Shown in pieces: positions 53,969 to 61,216 of a stretch of 64,000 nucleotides of DNA. Within the stretch, counting starts at the first letter, position 1. Each line of letters begins with the position of its first letter. The stretch covers positions 19,046 to 83,045 of the forward strand of contig JAFTLT010000012.1 of NCBI GenBank assembly GCA_017452785.1, given 5' to 3'. The position numbers were made by a program, and so were the translations under genes. The notes beneath the pieces were generated by a model, which made no database searches, had not been told where the DNA came from, and saw nothing but the letters and a program-made list of their open reading frames with translations. The DNA is from Clostridia bacterium. Its GTDB lineage: Bacteria > Bacillota > Clostridia > Oscillospirales > Acutalibacteraceae.

Positions 53969-54466
53969 ATGAGCGAATTAAAATTTGTAACGGTTAAAAA
54001 CAAGAAAAAGCATCACAAACTCCTTGAAAGCATTATGCTTCCCTATTGTCAGGAACTTGACAGTAATGTTGGCAGAGAAACTCCCGAAGCAACATTGAAA
54101 AAATTCATTGCAAGTATTGTCAGTATGTCTGAAGATAAAGACAGAGTTGTAGAGCTTTGCTATCTTGATGAAGATTTGATCGGTTTTGCTTACGGCAAGA
54201 TTGACAGTGAGGAACACCGAGGTTATGTAAGACCCGGTTGGGGATATGTTATGGAGTTTTATGTTAAGCCTGAACACAGACAAAACGGCTATGGCAGAGA
54301 GATGTACAAACATCTTGAAAATATATTTAAGACAAACGGTGTCAGTAACATTTGGCTGACTGCTGATCCTGTTACAGGTGAGCCGTTTTGGAGTGCGGTT
54401 GGTTTTACCGATAGCGGAGAGAAATCACCTGAGAATAATTTATACATATATGAGAAAACGATTTAA
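53969..54466 (+). CDS. GNAT-family N-acetyltransferase
   Basis: 165 aa acetyl-CoA-dependent acetyltransferase. Seen: 'GYVMEFYVKPEHRQNGYGREMYKHLENIF' in parts, where R-x-x-G-x-G/A (RQNGYG) is the acetyl-CoA pyrophosphate loop, and 'NIWLTADPVTGEPFWSAVGF' as the C-terminal strands. Substrate unknown; the control region suggests a drug or toxic metabolite. GAAAGAGG before the ATG. First gene of a run of six with small gaps (12, 19, 24, 1 and 19 nt). Confidence 0.88.
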   Translation: MSELKFVTVKNKKKHHKLLESIMLPYCQELDSNVGRETPEATLKKFIASIVSMSEDKDRVVELCYLDEDLIGFAYGKIDSEEHRGYVRPGWGYVMEFYVKPEHRQNGYGREMYKHLENIFKTNGVSNIWLTADPVTGEPFWSAVGFTDSGEKSPENNLYIYEKTI

Positions 54467-54478
54467 GAGGACAAAGTT

Positions 54479-54934
54479 ATGAGTATATTTACAAGCGCAA
54501 GCGGAAAATCAGTTTATCGAGGATATGACTATTTTCTTAACAATAAGGTTTCGCAACTTATCAAAATCAGCGATATTGAATATGAGGCTTTTGTACAAGG
54601 CAGTGAAGAAAAGCCTTATAAAGTACATCTTAATATCAACAAACCCAAAACTTCGGTTTGTGACTGTCCTTTTGCAAACGGCAGAAGAATATGCAAGCAT
54701 ATGGTGGCAGTATATTTCACGGCGTTTCCTGATGAAGCGGAAGATTATAAAAGACAGCTTGAAGAATATGAAGACGAAGAGGAACAAAGAGAACAGGAAT
54801 TTGAGGAGCTTTGCGACAAGGTGCTTGATACCATAGAGAGTATGTCTGCGGATGATTTGAAGCAAGTGCTCTCACAGCTCTTGTTTGAAGGTCCCGAATG
54901 GCAATTTGAAAGATTTGTTGATGAATGGTTATAA
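54479..54934 (+). CDS. SWIM zinc-finger protein
   Basis: 151 aa. Seen: SWIM motif CxCxnCxH as 'SVCDCPFANGRRICKHMVAVYF' (in parts, residues ~59-78), preceded by 'YKVHLNI' strands, followed by a very acidic helix 'EEYEDEEEQREQEFEELCDKVL' in parts and a short C-terminal helical part. SWIM domains bind DNA or proteins (known). The longer version is often found beside SNF2 helicases, none here. Role in this cassette unknown. Confidence 0.8.
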   Translation: MSIFTSASGKSVYRGYDYFLNNKVSQLIKISDIEYEAFVQGSEEKPYKVHLNINKPKTSVCDCPFANGRRICKHMVAVYFTAFPDEAEDYKRQLEEYEDEEEQREQEFEELCDKVLDTIESMSADDLKQVLSQLLFEGPEWQFERFVDEWL

Positions 54935-54953
54935 ATTTGTTTGAAAGCGAGCA

Positions 54954-55448
54954 ATGAAAATGTTTGATTGTGGATTTACAAAAGAAAATAATTGGTTCAG
55001 ATACCGTGCAGCGGCAATTATTGTTGAAAACGATTGTGCATTACTTGCAACCAATGATAAGGTAGATTATTACTACTCCGTCGGTGGTGGCGTACAAATG
55101 GGCGAAAAAGCAGAGGATGCTGTTGTTCGTGAGGTTTTTGAAGAAACGGGAGTTCATTATGAAATTGACCGTTTAGCAGTTATTCACGAAAACTTTTTTA
55201 ATGATTCTAGTGAGTTTTTCAAGGATTTGAACTGCCATGAAATAGCCTTATATTTTCTTATGAAATCTAAAGGTAAGCAAAATTTAAACAGTGATAGTTA
55301 TACTCAAGGTATAAAAGAAAATATGGTGTGGATACCCATTGATGAACTTGATAAACATATGGTATATCCTACATTTCTGAAAGAATATTTGAACAATACA
55401 AACACAGGAATATTACATATTGTCACAGATGAAAATCAGCTCGATTGA
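54954..55448 (+). CDS. NUDIX hydrolase
   Basis: 164 aa NUDIX pyrophosphatase. Seen: the Nudix box GGGVQMGEKAEDAVVREVFEETGV (in parts: GX5EX7REVFEETG), residues ~42-65, with the metal-binding REVFEE. It is in the subgroup with 'FRYRAAAIIVENDCALLA' at the N-terminus. Substrate not predictable; often nucleotide or sugar diphosphates. AAAGCGAGC before ATG is a weak ribosome site, so translation may depend on coupling. Confidence 0.88.
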   Translation: MKMFDCGFTKENNWFRYRAAAIIVENDCALLATNDKVDYYYSVGGGVQMGEKAEDAVVREVFEETGVHYEIDRLAVIHENFFNDSSEFFKDLNCHEIALYFLMKSKGKQNLNSDSYTQGIKENMVWIPIDELDKHMVYPTFLKEYLNNTNTGILHIVTDENQLD

Positions 55449-55472
55449 AGCAAGCAAACAGAGGTGAAGGAA

Positions 55473-55955
55473 ATGAAAATCGCAGTTTTAGGCTATGCCG
55501 GAAGCGGTAAAACATATCTGTCTGATCACATAGCAAAAAAGAAAAACATCCCCGTCCTTCACCTTGATGATATCAAGTGGGACAAGGAATGGAAGCCGAT
55601 TGACGATTCAGTTGTACTGCCAAAGGTTGCAGATTTTATGGCAAAAGAAGATTGGATTATTGACGGCTACTATACTTACCTGATGATAGACGAGCGACTG
55701 CAAAAGGCGGACAAAATAGTTTTGCTTCAGCTTCCGAGAATGACCTGCTTTTTCCGTGCTGTTAAACGAACAAAGATCCGCAGACAAGACGGGTACGCAA
55801 ACGATATGAATTGGTGGTTTGTAAAGTTTACTCTTTTCGGTTGCAGAAACAAAGAAAGACGAAATTATTATGCTGAAATAGCAGACAAGTATAAGGACAA
55901 AACTGTTGTTTTGAAAACAAAACAACAAGTCGATGAATTTATGAGGATTATATAA
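55473..55955 (+). CDS. P-loop kinase-like protein (FlaR/topology-modulation family)
   Basis: 160 aa adenylate-kinase-like P-loop protein. Seen: Walker A 'GYAGSGKT' at the N-terminus, 'PVLHLDDIKW', 'DWIIDGYYTYL', 'IVLLQLPRMTCFFRAVKR'; these match proteins annotated as DNA topology modulation protein FlaR-like. True substrate unknown. I chose ATG 55473; a GTG nine bases earlier lies inside the GAGGTGAAGG ribosome site. One base separates it from the next gene. Confidence 0.8.
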   Translation: MKIAVLGYAGSGKTYLSDHIAKKKNIPVLHLDDIKWDKEWKPIDDSVVLPKVADFMAKEDWIIDGYYTYLMIDERLQKADKIVLLQLPRMTCFFRAVKRTKIRRQDGYANDMNWWFVKFTLFGCRNKERRNYYAEIADKYKDKTVVLKTKQQVDEFMRII

Positions 55956-55956
55956 T

Positions 55957-56442
55957 ATGCCACAACACCCATTTCCACCCTTATATGATAAAAACTCAAA
56001 AGTGCTTATTCTCGGTAGTTTTCCGTCGGTGAAATCCCGTGAGCAGATGTTTTTCTACGGCCATCCGCAGAACAGATTTTGGAAGGTTGTTTCTGCCGTT
56101 ATAGGTACCGATACTCCTGTAACTATTGAGGAGAAAAGCGAATTTCTGCACTTAAATCACATTGCTTTGTGGGATGTGATTGCCTCTTGTGATATTACAG
56201 GCAGTTCTGACAGTTCAATTAAAAATGTGGTTGCAAATGACCTCACAGAGATACTTGAAAACGCAGACATCAGACAGATTATCGTCAACGGCAAAACTGC
56301 TGAAAAGTATTACAACAAGTACATTCGTGACACTATCGGCAGAGAAGCTGTTTGTTTGCCCTCAACCTCACCTGCAAATGCGGGGTGGAGTATGGATAGG
56401 CTTGTTGAGGCTTGGGGGAAAATAAATAATTATCTTGATTAA
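55957..56442 (+). CDS. hypoxanthine-DNA glycosylase / UDG-superfamily protein
   Basis: 161 aa uracil-DNA-glycosylase-fold enzyme of the family-6 (hypoxanthine-DNA glycosylase) type. Seen: 'VLILGSFPSVKSREQMFFYGHPQNRFWKV' in parts, 'HIALWDVIASCD', 'IIVNGKTAEKYY' and 'CLPSTSPANAGWS'. Family-6 enzymes remove hypoxanthine (deaminated adenine) from DNA (known). Notable because a putative adenosine deaminase defence locus lies 5 kb downstream; any link is speculative. Base repair role in the cassette is inference. Confidence 0.85.
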   Translation: MPQHPFPPLYDKNSKVLILGSFPSVKSREQMFFYGHPQNRFWKVVSAVIGTDTPVTIEEKSEFLHLNHIALWDVIASCDITGSSDSSIKNVVANDLTEILENADIRQIIVNGKTAEKYYNKYIRDTIGREAVCLPSTSPANAGWSMDRLVEAWGKINNYLD

Positions 56443-56461
56443 GGAGTGAAAACTAAACACT

Positions 56462-57439
56462 ATGGATATGTTTAATAAAATTTGCCTACAGTTAGATTTA
56501 GGCGAAATAATAACAGAGCCGACTCAGCTTAAAGGCGGATTTATGCACAAGATGTATTCACTGTTCACAACAAATGGCAAATATGCAATCAAGCTGTTAA
56601 ATCCTTATGTTATGAAGCGTGATACTGTTTTTGAAAATTACCGTATTGCTGAAGAACTTGAAGCAAAGTTAGAGCAAACGGATATTCCAATACTTCCGGC
56701 TTTGACTTTTCACGGCAATAAGATGCAAGAAATTGACGGACAGTATTTTTATTTGTTCGATTTTTATGAGGGTAAATCTCTCAAAGATGAAGAAATCACC
56801 ATTGAACACTGTCGCAAAATAGGTGCATTTCTTGCTAAAATACATAATATCGAAAAGAAATCACAGCCTCACAATCGAAGTGAAATAAATGTTGATTGGG
56901 ATATGCTTATTGAAAAGCTTTCAGAAAATAATACCGAGTTATATAATCTTTTAAGTGGCAACCTTGACATTCTTTATGAAAGCCAGCAAAAGGGTAATCT
57001 TGCTGTAAAGAAGATGCCGCCTGTACTGACAATATGCCACAATGATATGGACAGCAAAAATGTTCTTTGGAACGGTGACGATTGCCGAATTATTGATTTG
57101 GAATGTCTTTGCTATTCAAGTCCGTTTGTTGAACTATATGAAATGGCTTTGTGTTGGTCAGGTTATGAAAACTGTAATATTGACTTCAATCTTTTCAAAG
57201 CTCTTATCAAGTCTTATGCTAACAATGGTGGTGTACTGCCTGATGATTGGGAAACAATCTATTACAGCAGTTATGGTCGTTTAGAGTGGCTTGAATATAA
57301 CGTTAAGCGTGCATTAGGCATTGATTGCGGAAAAGATGAAATTGAAATGGGCATTTCAGAGGTCCGTGAAACTATGGAGCATATAGTATATTATCATGGT
57401 GTCCGAGATGAGATTTTGGAGTGCTTGAATAATTTATAA
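56462..57439 (+). CDS. APH/choline-kinase-like phosphotransferase
   Basis: 325 aa small-molecule kinase fold. Seen: N-lobe 'LKGGFMHKMYSLFTTNGKYAIKLLNP' in parts with the ATP lysine, 'YFYLFDFYEGKSL' hinge, catalytic 'TICHNDMDSKNVLW' (HxDxxxxN) and metal-binding 'CRIIDLECLCYSSP' (D.E). This is the layout of aminoglycoside phosphotransferases and choline or homoserine kinases. Closest substrate cannot be told from the motifs. Last gene of the cassette, closed by a strong hairpin. Confidence 0.85.
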   Translation: MDMFNKICLQLDLGEIITEPTQLKGGFMHKMYSLFTTNGKYAIKLLNPYVMKRDTVFENYRIAEELEAKLEQTDIPILPALTFHGNKMQEIDGQYFYLFDFYEGKSLKDEEITIEHCRKIGAFLAKIHNIEKKSQPHNRSEINVDWDMLIEKLSENNTELYNLLSGNLDILYESQQKGNLAVKKMPPVLTICHNDMDSKNVLWNGDDCRIIDLECLCYSSPFVELYEMALCWSGYENCNIDFNLFKALIKSYANNGGVLPDDWETIYYSSYGRLEWLEYNVKRALGIDCGKDEIEMGISEVRETMEHIVYYHGVRDEILECLNNL

Positions 57440-57453
57440 AAGTGAATATGAAC

Positions 57454-57499
57454 CAACCGCCTTACTTGTGTTTTGCAGGTAAGGCGGTTGTTGTTGTTA
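57454..57499 (+). terminator. rho-independent terminator of the cassette
   Basis: Perfect 12-bp stem CAACCGCCTTAC (57454-57465) with GTAAGGCGGTTG (57479-57490), 13-nt loop, followed by TTGTTGTTAG. Confidence 0.85.
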
Positions 57500-57537
57500 G
57501 AAAAATTGTACAAGTTGAGAGGGCGTTAATTGTTGAT

Positions 57538-57544
57538 TTCGACA
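57538..57544 (-). promoter_or_regulatory. possible Spo0A box upstream of the LytTR gene
   Basis: TTCGACA, reverse of the TGTCGAA core, in the context TTTCGACAAA. A second, TTTTGTCGAAAA, is at 58141-58152 past the gene. Seven bases are short enough to occur by chance. Confidence 0.3.
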
Positions 57545-57636
57545 AAGTTCGATATTTTTCGAGAAAATGGTGTTACTTTTTCCTTTATACAGCACTTTAT
57601 AGATATAAGACAGATTATATTTTAAGGAAAATGCTT

Positions 57637-58125
57637 ATGGAAACAAAAGAAAACAAACACATCAAAACCAAAGAGGAAATAGTGGAAATTCTGAATAGCA
57701 ATGGCTTATCACATTATTCAGTAACATATCACGGTTGTAACGGATTTTTCATTCCTGCAAGTGACAGTGAAAGTTGTCGTACCTACCCTGGTATATCCGT
57801 GACAATGTGTAACAAGGACATTTGCAGAGTGTACCCGCACAAAATTATATACATTGCCATTGAGGACAGAAAATCCGTATTGTATCTAACCGACAGGAAA
57901 ATCGAAACCTACTGCTCAATGGACTATTGGAAAAATGTTCTTGATGAAAATTCCTTCGCCCAACCCCATTACAGCTACATAGTCAACCTGCATTATGTGG
58001 AAGAGGTAACTAAGGATTTCGTTACACTCAAATGCGGTGAGTATGAGTATAAGGTTTATACTTCAATGAGAAAGATAGGTGCGTTTAAGAAGGCTGTAGC
58101 GGAGTTTGAAAGAAATGCAAAATGA
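57637..58125 (+). CDS. LytTR-domain DNA-binding regulator
   Basis: 162 aa with a C-terminal LytTR domain (about residues 60-158). Seen: 'IIYIAIEDRKSVLYLTDRKIETYCSMDYWKNVL' in parts, 'FAQPHYSYIVNLHYVEEV', 'VTLKCGEYEYKVYTSMRKI' with the family pattern H-x-S-Y-I-V-N. There is no receiver domain; the N-terminal ~60 residues are not recognised. ATG 57637 is chosen because AAGGAA lies 7 nt upstream; the frame is open much further upstream but reads through the previous terminator. Sits alone before the defence locus; target unknown. Confidence 0.82.
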   Translation: METKENKHIKTKEEIVEILNSNGLSHYSVTYHGCNGFFIPASDSESCRTYPGISVTMCNKDICRVYPHKIIYIAIEDRKSVLYLTDRKIETYCSMDYWKNVLDENSFAQPHYSYIVNLHYVEEVTKDFVTLKCGEYEYKVYTSMRKIGAFKKAVAEFERNAK

Positions 58126-58237
58126 TGCGAAAAACAAGCGTTTTGTCGAAAAAATGAAGCGTTTTTGTAAAATTTGTTGAGTTTTAAGATAAAACAATAT
58201 ATTTTTATAAGTAAATATTACACAAATAATTATTATT

Positions 58238-58453
58238 TTAATCTTCAAGGTTAGTGCTTCTATTATATAAACACTTTCCTGTATCATTATTAAACATCAT
58301 GCATCTGTTTTTTACACAAGGTAAAAATTCCGAAACAATTACATCGTTATCACGAATAGCATTGACTCCTATATGGGGAACACGAGCATCGTGAATTGTA
58401 TTGTGAATAATTATGGTTTTATGTAATATAGGACAAAGTTTAGTTGGTTTCAT
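58238..58453 (-). CDS. small cysteine-containing hypothetical protein
   Basis: 71 aa, family unknown. Cysteines at 7, 46, 51 and 61 (CP, CVKNRC, GKC) could hold a metal. A GGAGGG ribosome site 7 nt upstream supports translation. It is divergent from the RdrA-type gene, 105 bases away, and shares its AT-rich composition, so it may have come in with that locus. It fills the otherwise empty 430 bases between the LytTR and RdrA-type genes. Confidence 0.55.
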   Translation of the reverse strand: MKPTKLCPILHKTIIIHNTIHDARVPHIGVNAIRDNDVIVSEFLPCVKNRCMMFNNDTGKCLYNRSTNLED

Positions 58454-58506
58454 TTTTTTCCCTCCAAGTTGATATTTACATAATCATACAACTGTTCAGT
58501 TAAAAA

Positions 58507-58531
58507 ATATGTCATATTATTAGATATGTCA
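58507..58531 (+). promoter_or_regulatory. direct repeat upstream of rdrA
   Basis: Two ATATGTCA copies at 58507-58514 and 58524-58531, start-to-start distance 17 bp, in the region between the divergent genes and just before the AAGGAG ribosome site. Could be an operator; no clear sigma-A promoter was identified. Confidence 0.4.
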
Positions 58532-58558
58532 AAATAAAGTAAGGAGAAGAATATCGTT

Positions 58559-61198
58559 ATGAAAGATACAAACGCAGAAAGAAAATTAAGAATTAATGTT
58601 GTTGCAGGAAAGGAGTTCCAACTAAAGATAGTAAACATATCAAAAACTAGATATATTACTAATGATTTTTTCTATTATGTCTACAGTGATGCATATAAAG
58701 AAGCAAAAAAAATCATTCTTGAGAGTAACAACAAAAATAAAGAGCTTCAAGAAACAACAAACAATATTATAGCATTTTGCGGAGAAAGAGGACAAGGAAA
58801 AAGTAGTGCAATGCTCAGTTTCTCTAAACTTCTGAAAAATGGCAACAAGAACACGGTGGTTGAATCTTTTAGTGAATTTTACAGAGATTTTAGTAACTAT
58901 GAATTTAAAGTATTAAACAGAATTGATCCTACTGAGCTTGAAAGCTGTCATAGCATATTAAGTGTAATTATTTCAAGGATTTTCCATGAATTTCAAGAAA
59001 AATCAAACGAAAGCACTACCTTTTCTCAGGAAAAAAATGAGTTGATTAATCTTTTTCAACTATGTTATCAAGATATTGATATAATAAAAAATGCGAAATC
59101 TTTCGAAAAATTTAATTATGGTTACGAAGATGATCTGGAAGAATTATCAATGCTTAGTGACAGTGCTAACATAAAAGAGCATTTTTCAAAATTGGTTAAT
59201 AAGTTTTTAGATTTTGTTTGTAACAAAAATGACCATTATCTTGTTATTCAAGTTGATGATACCGATTTAAATGTAAGTAAAGCTTACGAGATAGCAGAAG
59301 ATATTCGAAAGTACTTTATGATTCCTAACGTAATAATTTTGATGGCTGTTAATACAAAATTGCTTGTAAGTGCAATCGAACAAAGTTTCCAAAAAAGTTT
59401 TGATCTTTTAATGAAAAATTCCGTTATCAATACGAATCAAACTCATGCAATGGCTTTGCGATACATCAACAAATTAATTCCTGGTAGTAGAAGAATTAAT
59501 CTTCCGGAAATATCAAGAAACTGCTCTCCTTTTGATAGTTCAATCGAACTTCAGTATATCGATAACGATAAAAAGCAAAGCTCATATGATGATGAAAATG
59601 ATTTTGTTTCTTACGGTGATATTCAGGAAAAAGTATTGGGATTGATTCATGAGAAAACAGGTATAATTTTTGTTAAACGCTCAGAAGTATTACATCCAAT
59701 AATATCCAAGAATACACGTTCTTTAGTCAACTTTTTATCTATATTAAATGATATGACAGAGTTGTCTTTAAATAAAGATTCTTGTTGCATTAATGATATG
59801 TTTGATTTAAGTGATGAAAATAAACGAAAAGAGAACATTAAAAGGATTAAAGCTAGAATAGAAAATATCGAAAAGCTTGAAGAATACTTTATGTTTACCT
59901 GGATTGAGGAAAATGTAGGAGTAATTGCTCGCGGAACAATAGAAGAATGGCGCAATGCAACGTTTGAAGACAAAAACAAATTTATGATTGCATTTTTAAA
60001 CAGTACAATTTCAACTCTTTATAAAACAAATGCAATTGCTTCTGATGAAGGGATAAATATTGTTAACATTGATGATTATGATACAGAATCTGATATCGTA
60101 AGTAATAAAAATACTGTTCGTAATGTCCTGAAAATATTGAGAAATTATGAAAAATACTATAATAATGAAGCAACAAAAAATTTAACTTTTGCAATACAAA
60201 CAATTTATTCTATAGCAATAAACAAATTTTTCTGCAATCAAATCTTGTTAGAGAATGAAAGAAAACGTAATGAAAGCAGTATTTATAGTGATGTATCTTT
60301 AATTGATTTTACTGGTTCTGTACTACAAGAGCTTTTCCAAAGTTTAATTCCCAAGGAAAGAAACAAATCAAAAACTTGTTTTGTTTCTAGATTACCTGCT
60401 AACGTGCTGAAAGAGAAAACTAACTATGATTTTTCATCTGTAATGGGATTAATTTCGCTTTTTGGCATTTGGGATTATAATGAGTTAAGTACATCATCAA
60501 TAGACAAAATGAATGATTATATGAATTATTCATTTGATGTATCTTTGCCAATAGTAAAATGTGCCCAAGGTCCATCATATTTTTTTGATATTAACAAAAG
60601 TAATCATTCCGACTTATTTAATACCCGTATAACTTGTTTTCAAATAATTGCTAATGTAGAGTTGATATTAGAATTAGAGAAAATAATCCAAAACAAATCA
60701 CATATATTTAATTTAAAAAGGAGGGTTAAATCTCGTAGACACAAAAACATTATTTCACAATATATTAATGCATATGATACTATTATTATGTATTTGGAAA
60801 GCATTAATTATATAAATACAGATGGACTCAGTTTTGCGTGGATAACAAAGCAAATGGAATTTAACGAGAAAATTTTTATGAAAATATACGAACGAAGAGA
60901 ATTAGCAATTGATGATTATGGCTTGCTGTTAAGATATTATTCTCAACTTGAACCATTCAAAAAAACTTATACAATAGAACTTTTAAAAGAAAGGCTTATA
61001 AGTACTAGTAAATTATTTACCTCAATAAAAAATAGTATTTCGGTGATTGACTTGTCATTTGAAAATGGTGAAATTGAAAATATATTGAAAACAATCGAAG
61101 GTAAGGAAAAGCTTTCAGAAAAAAAGTGTTCAGAACATCAAGCAAGCATAAATAAATTCATCAAATCTGCAAAGGAAAAACTTTCGAAATATCTTTAA
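58559..61198 (+). CDS. rdrA: RADAR system P-loop ATPase RdrA
   Basis: ATPase partner of the RADAR anti-phage system, where RdrA works with the deaminase RdrB in very large complexes (known). Seen: Walker A GERGQGKS at 75-82 in 'IIAFCGERGQGKSSAM', Walker B 'YLVIQVDDTDLNV' with D233 and D234, a KAP/STAND-like NTPase core in the first ~330 residues, then a long helical region to 879 aa with no named domain. Size (~900 aa) fits RdrA. The assignment depends on the next gene: an 850-aa adenosine-deaminase protein 18 nt downstream. AAGGAGAAG upstream. Strongly AT-rich compared with the housekeeping part, a sign of transfer. Confidence 0.85.
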   Translation: MKDTNAERKLRINVVAGKEFQLKIVNISKTRYITNDFFYYVYSDAYKEAKKIILESNNKNKELQETTNNIIAFCGERGQGKSSAMLSFSKLLKNGNKNTVVESFSEFYRDFSNYEFKVLNRIDPTELESCHSILSVIISRIFHEFQEKSNESTTFSQEKNELINLFQLCYQDIDIIKNAKSFEKFNYGYEDDLEELSMLSDSANIKEHFSKLVNKFLDFVCNKNDHYLVIQVDDTDLNVSKAYEIAEDIRKYFMIPNVIILMAVNTKLLVSAIEQSFQKSFDLLMKNSVINTNQTHAMALRYINKLIPGSRRINLPEISRNCSPFDSSIELQYIDNDKKQSSYDDENDFVSYGDIQEKVLGLIHEKTGIIFVKRSEVLHPIISKNTRSLVNFLSILNDMTELSLNKDSCCINDMFDLSDENKRKENIKRIKARIENIEKLEEYFMFTWIEENVGVIARGTIEEWRNATFEDKNKFMIAFLNSTISTLYKTNAIASDEGINIVNIDDYDTESDIVSNKNTVRNVLKILRNYEKYYNNEATKNLTFAIQTIYSIAINKFFCNQILLENERKRNESSIYSDVSLIDFTGSVLQELFQSLIPKERNKSKTCFVSRLPANVLKEKTNYDFSSVMGLISLFGIWDYNELSTSSIDKMNDYMNYSFDVSLPIVKCAQGPSYFFDINKSNHSDLFNTRITCFQIIANVELILELEKIIQNKSHIFNLKRRVKSRRHKNIISQYINAYDTIIMYLESINYINTDGLSFAWITKQMEFNEKIFMKIYERRELAIDDYGLLLRYYSQLEPFKKTYTIELLKERLISTSKLFTSIKNSISVIDLSFENGEIENILKTIEGKEKLSEKKCSEHQASINKFIKSAKEKLSKYL

Positions 61199-61216
61199 TT
61201 TACAGAGGATTTGCTT

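Noticed and set aside
57442-57636. N-terminal extension of the LytTR protein
   Set aside because: It would translate through the preceding terminator hairpin and has no ribosome site; ATG 57637 has one.
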